From Sneathiella sp. (GTDB lineage Bacteria > Pseudomonadota > Alphaproteobacteria > Sneathiellales > Sneathiellaceae): a stretch of 19,923 nucleotides of DNA. Positions 8,004 to 17,331 of this stretch are shown piece by piece (positions within the stretch are counted from its first letter, which is position 1; every line of letters begins with the position of its first letter). Where the stretch lies: positions 1 to 19,923 of the forward strand of contig JAESPT010000439.1 of assembly GCA_016765515.1 (NCBI GenBank), written 5' to 3'. A program made the translations under genes and the position numbers. The notes under the pieces are model-generated. The model made no database searches. It had not been told where the DNA came from and worked only from the letters and a program-made list of their open reading frames with translations.

Positions 8004-8020
8004 CTCAGGTTCGTCCTGAG
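8004..8020 (-). repeat. Stem-loop between ctaG and ctaE
   Basis: CTCAGG (8004-8009) and CCTGAG (8015-8020) form a perfect 6-bp stem with a 5-base loop. On the minus strand it ends about 10 bases before the ctaE Shine-Dalgarno. No T run follows, so it is not a standard intrinsic terminator. It may be an RNA processing or stability element that sets ctaE output apart from the assembly genes upstream. Confidence 0.45.
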
Positions 8021-8045
8021 TATCTTAATCAGCGACCCTTTCAGG

Positions 8046-8651
8046 TCAGTTTACTGTCGACGGAGCACTCTCCGTCAGATCAATACTTGATATATTTTGC
8101 TCTGCATTATCGTCTTCATCATCCAAAACGAAAAAAGTATAGGAGAGCGTTATTGTCTCCACTTCTTTTGCATTGGGGTCCTGATCAATTTCAGGATCGA
8201 CAAAGAAAGTAACGGGCATATCCACCCGCTCACCGGGCTTCAATGTTTGTTCTGTGAAGCAGAAACAATCAATTTTCGTGAAATACTGCCCAACCTTTTG
8301 AGGGGTCACGTTAAAAGCTGCGGTTCCGGTAATTGTCCTGTCCGTCGGGTTATAGGCTTCATAAAAGGCTATGCCTGTTTCCCCGACTTTGAGAGTGACC
8401 GATTTTTTGACCGGTTTGAAACGCCACGGCATATTCTTGCCCGTATTCGAATCAAACTCGATCGTCATCTCACGGTCCAGAATGGTATCGGGAGCAACAT
8501 CTGCCTGTTGTGTGGTCCCGCCATACCCGGTGACCCGGCAAAACAGATCATAAAGCGGAACAGAGGCATAGGCCAGTCCCAGCATACCGACAACAACGCC
8601 GACAAGGGCGAAGGCCAGTCTGCTCGATTTTTTATCTGTCGCAGCCGTCAT
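8046..8651 (-). CDS. ctaG: CtaG/Cox11 copper chaperone
   Basis: This 201-residue protein has a single N-terminal membrane anchor (about residues 11-30) and a periplasmic domain of the CtaG/Cox11 family, which inserts copper into the CuB site of subunit I. The copper-binding CFCF motif lies at residues 129-132 within KIDCFCFTEQTL, and a further conserved cysteine sits just after the anchor (VPLYDLFCRVTGYGG, C38). The usual length matches. The ATG at 8651 overlaps the stop of the CoxF-like gene as ATGA, indicating translational coupling. The C-terminal tail is acidic and poorly conserved. Confidence 0.96.
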   Translation of the reverse strand: MTAATDKKSSRLAFALVGVVVGMLGLAYASVPLYDLFCRVTGYGGTTQQADVAPDTILDREMTIEFDSNTGKNMPWRFKPVKKSVTLKVGETGIAFYEAYNPTDRTITGTAAFNVTPQKVGQYFTKIDCFCFTEQTLKPGERVDMPVTFFVDPEIDQDPNAKEVETITLSYTFFVLDDEDDNAEQNISSIDLTESAPSTVN

Positions 8652-8773
8652 GCACCCGTTCCTGTCATTTTCACAACAGTGATCAGGTAAAACAAAATGA
8701 CCAAGGCGAAAAGAATGCCGCCCACAACAAGGTTGCGTGTCCGTTGTTTCTTTTTTTCTTCTTCCTGTGTCAT
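8648..8773 (-). CDS. Small CoxF-like membrane protein
   Basis: This is a 41-residue reading frame, MTQEEEKKKQRTRN followed by one membrane helix (about residues 15-35) and a short KMTGTGA tail. It starts one base after the ctaB stop and ends in an ATGA overlap with ctaG, so it fills the gap exactly. A short charged-then-hydrophobic protein at this spot is a standing feature of alphaproteobacterial cta clusters (often called CoxF). Its role is not well defined; association with oxidase assembly is inferred from position. A weak GGTG lies upstream, consistent with coupling to ctaB. Confidence 0.8.
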   Translation of the reverse strand: MTQEEEKKKQRTRNLVVGGILFALVILFYLITVVKMTGTGA

Positions 8774-8774
8774 A

Positions 8775-9695
8775 TTACAGCACACCTTTCACGATGCTTT
8801 CACCCAGCAACATGGCAAAAATCAAAAACAGAAAAAGAATGGAAAAAGCGAAGAGTTGTTTTGCACTTTTCTCGTCCTTTTGCCGCCAAACTTTCAAAGC
8901 GCCAAAAAGGAAAATTCCGCCAAGAATGGCTGACCCAATTCCGTAAAACAGTCCGGCAAAGCCAAGAAAATAAGGCATTACAGTAATTGGCAAAAGAAGA
9001 ACGCTGTAGATCACAATCTGACGGCGCGTCACCTCACGGCCCGCAACAACGGGAAGCATAGGAACACCGGCCTTGGCATAATCGATATCGCGCCACAGGG
9101 ACAAAGCCCAAAAATGAGGTGGGGTCCATATAAAGATGATCGCGAAGAGCACGACGGATTCAATACTGACATCACCGGAGACGGCAGCCCAACCGATCAT
9201 GGGAGGAAATGCTCCGGCTGCACCACCAATCACAATATTTTGTGGCGTCCGCCGTTTAAGCCACATTGTATAAATAAAGATATAGAAACCGATAGTGACA
9301 GCTAGCAAAATGGCGGCGACGAGATTAATCACCAACCCCATAAGAAGGACAGAAGCGACTGACAACGCCGTCCCGATACCCAAAGCTTCCTCAGCCGTGA
9401 CTTTACCCGCAGGGACAGGACGATTTTTCGTCCGTTCCATGATCCGGTCAATGTCCGCGTCATACCACATGTTAATAGCGCCAGATGCTCCGGCACCAAC
9501 GGCGATACAAAGAAGAGCCGTAAAGGCAAGAACAGGGTGCAGTTGACCTGGCGCCACTGCCATTCCAACCAACCCTGTAAAGACAACCAGTGACATCACC
9601 CTTGGCTTCAGAAGGGCAAAATAATCACTTGCCCGTGCCGACTGATTATCGGCGCGGGCTGCTGTATTGTCATCTGTCATACTTGTGTTAGACAC
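8775..9695 (-). CDS. ctaB: Protoheme IX farnesyltransferase (heme O synthase)
   Basis: This 306-residue polytopic UbiA-superfamily prenyltransferase adds farnesyl to heme B to make heme O, the precursor of heme A. The first Asp-rich motif is NMWYDADID (N75, D79, D83) followed by [10 protein letters not shown]. The heme O synthase signature [24 protein letters not shown] contains the second motif. About nine helices are expected. I place the start at the GTG at 9695, six bases after GGAG; a TTG at 9707 overlaps that ribosome site and an ATG at 9680 has none. It lies 15 bases after ctaD and one base ahead of the CoxF-like gene. No heme A synthase (CtaA) gene is in the window. Confidence 0.95.
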   Translation of the reverse strand: MSNTSMTDDNTAARADNQSARASDYFALLKPRVMSLVVFTGLVGMAVAPGQLHPVLAFTALLCIAVGAGASGAINMWYDADIDRIMERTKNRPVPAGKVTAEEALGIGTALSVASVLLMGLVINLVAAILLAVTIGFYIFIYTMWLKRRTPQNIVIGGAAGAFPPMIGWAAVSGDVSIESVVLFAIIFIWTPPHFWALSLWRDIDYAKAGVPMLPVVAGREVTRRQIVIYSVLLLPITVMPYFLGFAGLFYGIGSAILGGIFLFGALKVWRQKDEKSAKQLFAFSILFLFLIFAMLLGESIVKGVL

Positions 9696-9710
9696 AAGAT
9701 ACTCCAATCT

Positions 9711-11330
<1,620 letters not shown>

Positions 11331-11338
11331 CTAACCGA

Positions 11339-12187
11339 TTACTGTGTGACAACAGATGCAACGGCAACATTCACCGCTGGAGCATCTATGCCCGCAAATT
11401 CTTTTTTGGCTTCTACGAGCCACTTAGCATAGTCTTCTTTGCTGACGGCTTTAATCATGATGGGCATAAAGCCGTGGCGGGCGCCACAAAGTTCGGAACA
11501 TTGTCCGTAATACATGCCTGCTTTTTCAATCCGCATCCAGGTTTCGTTCAACCGACCTGGAACGGCGTCAATTTTCACGCCAAAAGCCGGCATTGCCCAT
11601 GCATGAAGCACGTCTTCAGCTGTTACCAAAAGACGTATATTCGTATCCACGGGAAGAACAATTGCATTATCTGTCGCAAGCAAACGAGGCTGGCCTTCTT
11701 TGCGCTCATCATCTTCAAGCATAACAGCTTCAAATTCCAGACCGTCTTGCTCAACATATTCATAACCCCAATACCACTGGTATCCTGTGGCTTTAAGAGT
11801 CATATCCGCTTTTTCAATGCGGTCACCGTAGTAAAGAAGCTTAAAGGAAGGGATTGCAATCATGACCAAAATCATAATTGGAACAACAGTCCAAAGAATT
11901 TCAATCACTGTATTATGAGATGTCTTGGAGGGTGTCGGATTTGCTTTTCGGTTAAACCGCACCGCAACATAAACCATCAGCGCCATGACAAACAGAGTGA
12001 TCACAGTGATAATGACGAGCAGCAAATTATGAAAGTCATTCATATCATGCGCAACGGGAGAAAATGCATCCTGAAAGCCTAGTTGCCAAGGAACAGCTTG
12101 TCCCTGTGCCGCAACGGCATTTCCCATTGTCAGCGCAGTTGCTGACATTACAGCAAATAATGCGACAATTCTCTTAACCATAGCCAT
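11339..12187 (-). CDS. ctaC: Cytochrome c oxidase subunit II
   Basis: This 282-residue subunit takes electrons from cytochrome c through its CuA centre. It has a signal peptide (about residues 1-27, cleavage after AVAA), two membrane helices (about 54-76 and 95-117), the aromatic electron-transfer stretch GYQWYWGYEY, and the CuA ligands H195, C230, E232, C234, H238 and M241 (CSELCGARHGFMPIM). There is no C-terminal heme domain, so it is an ordinary aa3-type subunit II, not a caa3 fusion. ATG at 12187 follows GGA at a usable distance; a second ATG at 12181 is possible. It is the first gene of the oxidase operon, with a good promoter about 85 bases upstream. Confidence 0.97.
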   Translation of the reverse strand: MAMVKRIVALFAVMSATALTMGNAVAAQGQAVPWQLGFQDAFSPVAHDMNDFHNLLLVIITVITLFVMALMVYVAVRFNRKANPTPSKTSHNTVIEILWTVVPIMILVMIAIPSFKLLYYGDRIEKADMTLKATGYQWYWGYEYVEQDGLEFEAVMLEDDERKEGQPRLLATDNAIVLPVDTNIRLLVTAEDVLHAWAMPAFGVKIDAVPGRLNETWMRIEKAGMYYGQCSELCGARHGFMPIMIKAVSKEDYAKWLVEAKKEFAGIDAPAVNVAVASVVTQ

Positions 12188-12269
12188 TGTTTAATTCCGT
12201 TCTTAATCGCTTACTTTTAGCTCAGAGAAAACGCCTCAATACTTAAAGCGTCTTTCTAGTCTTTGTTAT

Positions 12270-12298
12270 TTTATAGCCAGTCTCTTCATTCAAATCAA
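12270..12298 (-). promoter_or_regulatory. Sigma70-like promoter for ctaC operon
   Basis: On the minus strand TTGATT (12293-12298) and TATAAA (12270-12275) are separated by exactly 17 bases. They match the sigma70 consensus at four of six and five of six positions. Transcription would begin near 12263-12266, giving a leader of roughly 75-80 bases before the ctaC ATG. It is the best promoter match in this gap. Confidence 0.55.
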
Positions 12299-12300
12299 AA

Positions 12301-12314
12301 ATGATTTAAATCAA
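12301..12314. promoter_or_regulatory. FNR/FixK-like binding site upstream of ctaC
   Basis: ATGATTTAAATCAA contains a perfect 12-bp palindrome (TGATTTAAATCA) and matches the FNR/FixK/Anr consensus TTGAT-N4-ATCAA at nine of ten defined positions. It abuts the -35 box of the ctaC promoter and is centred about 41-45 bases upstream of the likely start point, the class II activator position. AT-rich DNA yields such matches by chance, so function is unproven. Confidence 0.5.
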
Positions 12315-12399
12315 TTTGGGCCGGAAACTACACTAACCGTCCAGAAAAGAACAAGCCTAAGACTTGATAAATTTCAAATCACTCCTACCGATTGAACAT

Positions 12400-12474
12400 T
12401 AGTATTTTATAGTATTTAGAATAATACTTAAAAATCAATCCGTTATTTAATACAACAACACAAAGAGTAGTATT
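12400..12474. repeat. Cluster of AGTATT/AATACT repeats
   Basis: TAGTATTT occurs at 12400-12407 and again at 12410-12417, a 10-bp tandem spacing close to one helical turn. The complement AATACT follows at 12423-12428 and another AGTATT lies at 12469-12474. This could be a multi-copy protein-binding site or merely low-complexity AT-rich sequence. Confidence 0.35.
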
Positions 12475-12574
12475 CGAAGTCACGGCAACAAAGAATTATT
12501 TTACCAAGTTGTGGCAATTTGTCGCATAGAGCAAATCTACAGAGCTAATGCTCGAGTGAATCAAGGAAATACTG

Positions 12575-12603
12575 TTCACATCCCTCGACATTTCCAGTGT
12601 AAA
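12575..12603 (+). promoter_or_regulatory. Candidate tldD promoter
   Basis: TTCACA (12575-12580) and TGTAAA (12598-12603) are 17 bases apart, matching the sigma70 boxes at five and four of six positions. The leader to the tldD GTG would be about 50 bases. Confidence 0.35.
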
Positions 12604-12659
12604 CTCACATATTCTATGAATACACAATTCCTTAGGCCTGAATAAGATGGAGCCGTTAA

Positions 12660-14093
12660 GTGACTGATATAAAAACTGCCGATAAACTGTTTTTTGAGAA
12701 CACGGATATGGATCGGGCTTCAGTAGAAAATCTTGTATCTGAAGCGCTATCCGGGGCGGATGATGGCGAGCTTTACCTTGAATACAGACAGTCGGAAGGT
12801 TTCGCATTTGATGATGGCCGACTAAAAAGTGCAAGTTTTGACACGACGCAAGGATTTGGCCTGCGCAGTGTCTCAGGTGAAGCAACCGGATTTGCCCATG
12901 CATCTGAACTCAGTGAGCAAGCCATCAGAAAGGCTTCTGAGACTGTCAAAGCTGTCGCTTCTGGCAGAAGCGGTGAAATAGCGCTTCCGCCCGCAGGATC
13001 TAACAGAGCATTGTATACAGAGGACAATCCATTAAGTGAGGTTCCCTTTGACGCAAAAGTCAAAGCGCTTGCTGAGATTGACGCTTATGCACGCGCAAAA
13101 GATAGCCGCGTAGTTCAAGTCTCAGCCTCGCTTGCAGGATCCTGGCAAGGAATTGAAATCATCAGAAGCGGCGGAGAGCGAAGCGGTGATATTCGGCCGC
13201 TGGTTAGACTGAACGTCTCCGTTGTCGTGGAAGAGAACGGCCGGCGGGAAACAGGGAGCCACGGAATGGGTGGCCGGACGGGTTATGATTTCTATCTGGA
13301 GGAAGCAACCTGGAAAGGGGCTGTCGATGAAGCCCTGCGCCAAGCTGTTGTAAATCTCAAATCAGTGGATACGCCTGCCGGAGAGATGGAAGTTGTTGTT
13401 GGCCCTGGATGGCCCGGCATTATCTTGCATGAAGCAATCGGACATGGCCTAGAAGGAGACTTCAATCGCAAGAAAACATCTGCTTTTTCCGGCTTAATCG
13501 GTGAACGGGTTGCCGCGCCAGGTGTCACCGTTGTTGACGACGGCACAATTCCTGACAGACGGGGCTCTATCAGTGTTGATGACGAGGGAACGGCAAGTGC
13601 CTGCACCACATTGATCGAAGATGGTATTCTTGTTGGGTATATGCAGGACCGACAAAATGCTCGGTTGATGGGGGTTGAACCAACCGGAAACGGACGCCGG
13701 GAGAGTTTCGCCCATATGCCGATGCCGCGCATGACAAACACCTATATGCTGGACGGCGATCGCGATCCTGAAGAGATTACACGCTCTGTGAAAAAGGGAC
13801 TATATGCCGTTAATTTCGGTGGCGGTCAGGTTGATATTACATCCGGCAAGTTCGTTTTCTCCTGCACGGAGGCTTATTTGATCGAGGACGGCAAGATAAC
13901 AGCGCCGGTAAAAGGAGCGACTTTAATCGGTACAGGCAGTGAAGCTTTGAAAAAAGTAACCGCTGTTGGCAATGACATGAAACTTGATGATGGTATTGGA
14001 ACTTGCGGCAAAGCAGGACAGAGTGTTCCTGTTGGTGTCGGGCAGCCAACTATGCTGCTTGAGGGCCTCACTGTTGGCGGTACAGCAAGCTAA
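12660..14093 (+). CDS. tldD: TldD metalloprotease
   Basis: This 477-residue TldD belongs to the family that pairs with TldE/PmbA to form a heterodimeric protease that degrades unfolded or modified peptides; the metal sits in TldD. The HExxxH motif is HEAIGH (residues 257-262), followed by GLEGDFNRKKTSAFSG, and the conserved cysteine is C402 in FVFSCTEAYLIEDG. The N-terminal domain (DDGRLKSASFDTTQGFGLR) is typical. Start: GTG at 12660 with GGAG seven bases upstream. No tldE/pmbA gene is in the window. Divergence from the cta operon is a common alphaproteobacterial arrangement. A cytochrome gene starts four bases after its stop. Confidence 0.96.
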   Translation: MTDIKTADKLFFENTDMDRASVENLVSEALSGADDGELYLEYRQSEGFAFDDGRLKSASFDTTQGFGLRSVSGEATGFAHASELSEQAIRKASETVKAVASGRSGEIALPPAGSNRALYTEDNPLSEVPFDAKVKALAEIDAYARAKDSRVVQVSASLAGSWQGIEIIRSGGERSGDIRPLVRLNVSVVVEENGRRETGSHGMGGRTGYDFYLEEATWKGAVDEALRQAVVNLKSVDTPAGEMEVVVGPGWPGIILHEAIGHGLEGDFNRKKTSAFSGLIGERVAAPGVTVVDDGTIPDRRGSISVDDEGTASACTTLIEDGILVGYMQDRQNARLMGVEPTGNGRRESFAHMPMPRMTNTYMLDGDRDPEEITRSVKKGLYAVNFGGGQVDITSGKFVFSCTEAYLIEDGKITAPVKGATLIGTGSEALKKVTAVGNDMKLDDGIGTCGKAGQSVPVGVGQPTMLLEGLTVGGTAS

Positions 14094-14097
14094 CAAA

Positions 14098-14928
14098 ATG
14101 GCGGACCTTCAGATAAAATTCCTGCTGGTCCTGACCTGTATAGGCACCCTTTTCATCTACTCATCTGTAAAAGCGGATCCGCGTCTTTGGCTACCGGAAG
14201 GTAGCCAAACTGGCGTCGCCGGGGCACCACCGACAGAGTTCCTGATAGAAGGGCAGGCACTTGAGGGACAGAGCCTCCTGGGCAAGCTTCTCTTCAACAG
14301 CCCGTCACTTCTAGGCGAGAAAGCGGTCCGTATTGGGTTGTCTTGCAATAGTTGCCATCCAAATGGACATGTAAATACAAGCTTCTACATATCTGGATTA
14401 TCTGGTGATCCCGGTACGATTGACCTTTCCAACAGCTTCTGGCGCAAAGGAACGGAAGACGGAAAATTCAACCCAATTCCCATCCCTTCCCTGCGGAATA
14501 TCAGCAAAACCGCCCCCTATGGCAGTCAAATCAGTCTGCCATCCTTACCTGCCTTTACAAGACATGTCATTGTGGATGAATTTGATGGCCCGCCCCCGTC
14601 CGCGCAGACCATGAAAGCCTTAATCAGCTACATGAACCTGCTGGCAAAAGAGACATCCATGGACATGTCTAGACAAGAGAAGACAATTCCGCTTCGCCGC
14701 GTATTTGAACTGCTGTTACCCGCTCTTCAGTCACAGGACACAAAACAGCTGGACAGTCGTATTTTTCTTATAAAAGAAGAACTTGGTAGACGCGTGACGC
14801 CTGAAAACAGAACACGGCTGGAGAAAAAAATCCTTCAGATCAAAAATATACAGGAGAACGTAGTAACGGATCCTGAAGCCGCAAAGGCAGCCTACGACAT
14901 TCTTGTCTATCGGGCTGCTTTGAACTGA
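14098..14928 (+). CDS. Exported monoheme cytochrome c, MauG/CcpA-like half domain
   Basis: This 276-residue protein starts at the ATG four bases after tldD. Residues 1-26 look like a signal peptide (hydrophobic stretch ending SSVKADP). A single heme site CNSCH lies at residues 83-87, preceded by LLGKLLFNSPSLLG, which resembles the GKxLFxDPxLS element of MauG/di-heme peroxidases, and followed by PIPSLRNISKTAPYG, like their tPSLRN...PYfHdG segment. However, only one CxxCH is present, the His of PYxHxG is replaced, and the C-terminal ~70 residues are a charged helix-rich tail. It is therefore an exported c-type cytochrome related to one domain of these peroxidases, not a complete enzyme. The start has no clear Shine-Dalgarno; coupling to tldD is likely. 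Its function is unknown. Confidence 0.8.
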   Translation: MADLQIKFLLVLTCIGTLFIYSSVKADPRLWLPEGSQTGVAGAPPTEFLIEGQALEGQSLLGKLLFNSPSLLGEKAVRIGLSCNSCHPNGHVNTSFYISGLSGDPGTIDLSNSFWRKGTEDGKFNPIPIPSLRNISKTAPYGSQISLPSLPAFTRHVIVDEFDGPPPSAQTMKALISYMNLLAKETSMDMSRQEKTIPLRRVFELLLPALQSQDTKQLDSRIFLIKEELGRRVTPENRTRLEKKILQIKNIQENVVTDPEAAKAAYDILVYRAALN

Positions 14929-14959
14929 TCGCCAAACTCAAATTTTCAAACCAAGTTTA

Positions 14960-16327
14960 TTAGTAGGAATATTCGCTGTAAGCTGGGTCAATAGTCTGAC
15001 CCCATTTGCCATTATACAGTGCCAACATTTCTTCGGCCGGTGTGACGCCCGTTTCAATCGTTGTTTTCAGAGCATTCAGAAAATGAGCTTCATCTTCACC
15101 AAAGCTATCCAGTTTTTTCCGAGCGACCAGGCCAGCCGTGGATATATCGAGAAGATCAGAGGCCAGATCCAACACGGTTCGGCCATCCGGTGTTTTTGTG
15201 TTCAACGCGGTTGTGATAACGCCATCACGAAGAGATTGCCTGTCCTCTGCCGTCCAGTCTTTCACCAGATCCCACGCTGCTTCCAATGCCGCATCATCAT
15301 ATAAAAGTCCGACCCAAAATGCCGGCAACGCACAGAGGCGGCGCCAGGGGCCACCATCAGCACCACGCATTTCAAGGAAACGTTTCATTCTGACTTCCGG
15401 AAACAAGGTAGTCAGATGATTGTCCCAATCTACCATTGTTGGTTTTTCTCCAGGCAAGCCGGGAAGACGTCCCTCCAGAAAATCTCTGAAGGACTGACCG
15501 GACACATCTATATATTCCCCGTTTCGATAAACAAAATACATGGGAACATCGAGGGCATAATCCACATATTGCTCATATGAAAACCCGTCTTCAAAGACGA
15601 AAGGCAGCATACCGGTACGATCCGGATCCGTATCTGTCCAAATATGACTTCTGTGACTTAAATGTCCGTTTGGACGTCCCTCGGTAAAGGGAGAATTAGC
15701 AAAAAGAGCCGTTGCAATAGGCTGCAAGGCCAAACTGGTCCGGAATTTCTTGACCATGTCGTGTTCGGAAGAATAATCCAAATTCACCTGCACCGTACAA
15801 GAGCGGAACATCATGTCCAGGCCGTGCTGTCCCCGGGTCGGCATATAGGCCTTCATGATGCCGTAGCGACCTTTTGGCATGACCGGTATATCATCCCGTT
15901 TCCATTTCGGATCAAATCCAAGCCCGAGAAACCCAACACCAATTTCATCACCGACTTCGCGCACTTGAGCCAAATGTGTATGCACCTCGCTACACGTCTG
16001 GTGCAAATTCTCTAACGCTTCCCCTGAAAGCTCAAGCTGTCCGCCAGGTTCAAGACTGACAGAATGCCCCTTCATGGTCAGGGCTATTACCTTGTCCCCT
16101 TCCATATCCGGTTTCCAACCAAAGCGTTGCAAGCCCTCGAGCATCGCCTGAATACCACTTGGCCCTTCATAGGGAAGAGGTTCAAGTGTCTCCAGGTTAA
16201 ATCCGAATTTTTCGTGTTCGGTTCCAATTCGCCAATCCTCGATTGGTTTATTTCCGCTTTCAGCGAATTCCACAAGTTGGGCCTTATCGGCAATCTCAAC
16301 CGTTTCGCCTGTTGCTGGTCCGGACAT
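14960..16327 (-). CDS. gshA: Glutamate-cysteine ligase, plant/alphaproteobacterial type
   Basis: This 455-residue enzyme ligates glutamate and cysteine with ATP, the first step of glutathione synthesis. It is the GCS2-like, plant-type form. Visible hallmarks: [17 protein letters not shown] near the N-terminus, [12 protein letters not shown] for glutamate binding, [16 protein letters not shown] and the region [20 protein letters not shown], then [25 protein letters not shown]. The length is normal. ATG at 16327 is preceded by GAAGGGAAG, a good ribosome site. It faces the cytochrome gene tail to tail with 31 bases between and lies downstream of rsmE on the same strand, separated by about 140 bases with their own repeats. 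Confidence 0.96.
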   Translation of the reverse strand: MSGPATGETVEIADKAQLVEFAESGNKPIEDWRIGTEHEKFGFNLETLEPLPYEGPSGIQAMLEGLQRFGWKPDMEGDKVIALTMKGHSVSLEPGGQLELSGEALENLHQTCSEVHTHLAQVREVGDEIGVGFLGLGFDPKWKRDDIPVMPKGRYGIMKAYMPTRGQHGLDMMFRSCTVQVNLDYSSEHDMVKKFRTSLALQPIATALFANSPFTEGRPNGHLSHRSHIWTDTDPDRTGMLPFVFEDGFSYEQYVDYALDVPMYFVYRNGEYIDVSGQSFRDFLEGRLPGLPGEKPTMVDWDNHLTTLFPEVRMKRFLEMRGADGGPWRRLCALPAFWVGLLYDDAALEAAWDLVKDWTAEDRQSLRDGVITTALNTKTPDGRTVLDLASDLLDISTAGLVARKKLDSFGEDEAHFLNALKTTIETGVTPAEEMLALYNGKWGQTIDPAYSEYSY

Positions 16328-16344
16328 ATTCTTCCCTTCAAATT

Positions 16345-16358
16345 TTCCCGGTCGGGAA
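16345..16358. repeat. TTCCCG-GT-CGGGAA inverted repeat in gshA leader
   Basis: Perfect 6-base arms with a 2-base centre lie 18-31 bases ahead of the gshA ATG. As RNA the stem would be five pairs with a GGTC/GACC loop; as DNA it could be an operator half-overlapping the transcript start region. No known regulator is assigned. Confidence 0.4.
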
Positions 16359-16427
16359 CCGCGCCCAATCGCCGACCATTTTCTTTGAATTAATCGATAG
16401 AAACTAATGCATCAAGTGTAAATCCAG

Positions 16428-16456
16428 AAAATTAATAGAACGTCACAAAATTAATA
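16428..16456. repeat. Direct repeat of AAAATTAATA upstream of gshA
   Basis: The 10-base sequence AAAATTAATA occurs at 16428-16437 and 16447-16456, a 19-base period with GAACGTCAC between. It lies just downstream of rsmE and about 100-130 bases upstream of gshA. It could be a repeat-recognising regulator site or chance in AT-rich DNA. Confidence 0.35.
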
Positions 16457-16467
16457 CTGCCGTTTTA

Positions 16468-17220
16468 CTAATTTATTGCCGATCTCCAATCACCCTGAAG
16501 TGCCTGAAGAAGAGTTAAGGCGGCGATTACAGCGGTTTCTGCTCGCAAAATACGCGGCCCTAAACTTAATGTGTGCGCTTGATCACAGGACATTATTCTT
16601 TTTCGCTCTTCATCCGTAAAGCCGCCCTCTGGTCCAACCAGAACAGCCCATTTCGTTATCCCTTTCACACTCCCGAGAACGGAAACAGCATCTTTTCCAT
16701 CATAGCGTTCATGGCAAAAAACAAGGGCACGATCGTCCTCAAGATTTTTGAGCACCTGATCCAGTTTTTGAATTTCCTGAATAATGGGTACAGTCAATCT
16801 TTCTGATTGTTCGGCAGCCTCGATTGCCTGCAATTGCAATTTTTCCGCTTTCATCCGGTCAGCATTTGTCCGAATGGTCTGAACCGGAATGATTTCTTTC
16901 ACCCCCAATTCAGTCGCCTTTTGAATAATCAGAGATGTCTGTATTTTTTTTACAGGCGCAAAAAACAATTGAATATCAGCCTCTTCCACTTGGGGCCGCA
17001 GCAATTCAGTTATATGAACCAGCGCATGGTTCTTCTTGATTTCCTGCAGATGCCCTAGCCATTCCCCGTCCCGCCCGTTAAACAGGACGAGTGTTTCCCC
17101 CACTTGCTTCCGCATGACGGTGCTCACATAATGCGCCTGCGCCCTATCCAGCACCACACCACTGTCATTTATCAAATCCGCATCAATAAATAACCGAACG
17201 GAATACTGCTTCTGAGCCAT
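16468..17220 (-). CDS. rsmE: 16S rRNA m3U1498 methyltransferase
   Basis: This 250-residue SPOUT-family enzyme methylates N3 of U1498 in 16S rRNA using S-adenosylmethionine. The N-terminal PUA-like part has HYVSTVMRKQVGETLVLFNG; the C-terminal knot has LVGPEGGFTDEER and LGPRILRAETAVIAAL, the diagnostic cofactor-binding loops. The length is typical. Two ATGs compete: 17229 has AAGG only one base before it, while 17220 has it ten bases before and gives the family-like start MAQKQYSVRLF. I prefer 17220, with low certainty. It diverges from ubiA over about 110 bases. Confidence 0.95.
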   Translation of the reverse strand: MAQKQYSVRLFIDADLINDSGVVLDRAQAHYVSTVMRKQVGETLVLFNGRDGEWLGHLQEIKKNHALVHITELLRPQVEEADIQLFFAPVKKIQTSLIIQKATELGVKEIIPVQTIRTNADRMKAEKLQLQAIEAAEQSERLTVPIIQEIQKLDQVLKNLEDDRALVFCHERYDGKDAVSVLGSVKGITKWAVLVGPEGGFTDEERKRIMSCDQAHTLSLGPRILRAETAVIAALTLLQALQGDWRSAIN

Positions 17221-17253
17221 GCTTTGCATACCTTAAATTATCTTCTCTCTCGC

Positions 17254-17283
17254 GATATAACGTTAAACGACCATTGATGTCAC
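17254..17283 (-). promoter_or_regulatory. Candidate rsmE promoter
   Basis: On the minus strand GTGACA (17278-17283, five of six to consensus) and TATATC (17254-17259, four of six) are 18 bases apart, giving a leader of about 25-35 bases to rsmE. No equally good promoter was seen for ubiA on the other strand of this short gap. Confidence 0.35.
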
Positions 17284-17331
17284 CCCACCATTCAGGTAAT
17301 TGCTATCTGACCCTATTCAAACAGGTGCACA

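Larger units (their letters stand above)
12188..12659. other. 472-bp AT-rich divergent intergenic region between ctaC and tldD
   Basis: No credible gene lies here. The left part (12188-12314) carries the ctaC leader, promoter and an FNR-like palindrome. The centre (12400-12474) has four copies of AGTATT or its complement, two of them in a 10-bp tandem. A 10-base direct repeat AATACTTAAA occurs at 12238-12247 and 12423-12432. The right part has a plausible tldD promoter at 12575-12603. The composition is visibly richer in A and T than the flanking genes, as expected for regulatory DNA. Confidence 0.7.

Noticed and set aside
12496..12903. 135-codon minus-strand open frame in the tldD upstream region
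   Set aside because: More than half lies antisense to tldD and the protein has no coding-like features; the remaining part is AT-rich spacer.
13984..14097. Longer N-terminus for the cytochrome gene starting inside tldD
   Set aside because: The extension lies entirely within tldD in another frame and would bury the signal peptide; the ATG at 14098 places it correctly.
14929..14959. AAACT...AGTTT arms between the convergent cytochrome and gshA genes as a bidirectional terminator
   Set aside because: The arms are five A/T-rich bases with a long loop; too weak to call.
17274..17302. TTGATG-N17-TAATTG as a ubiA promoter
   Set aside because: The -10 box matches the consensus at only two positions.
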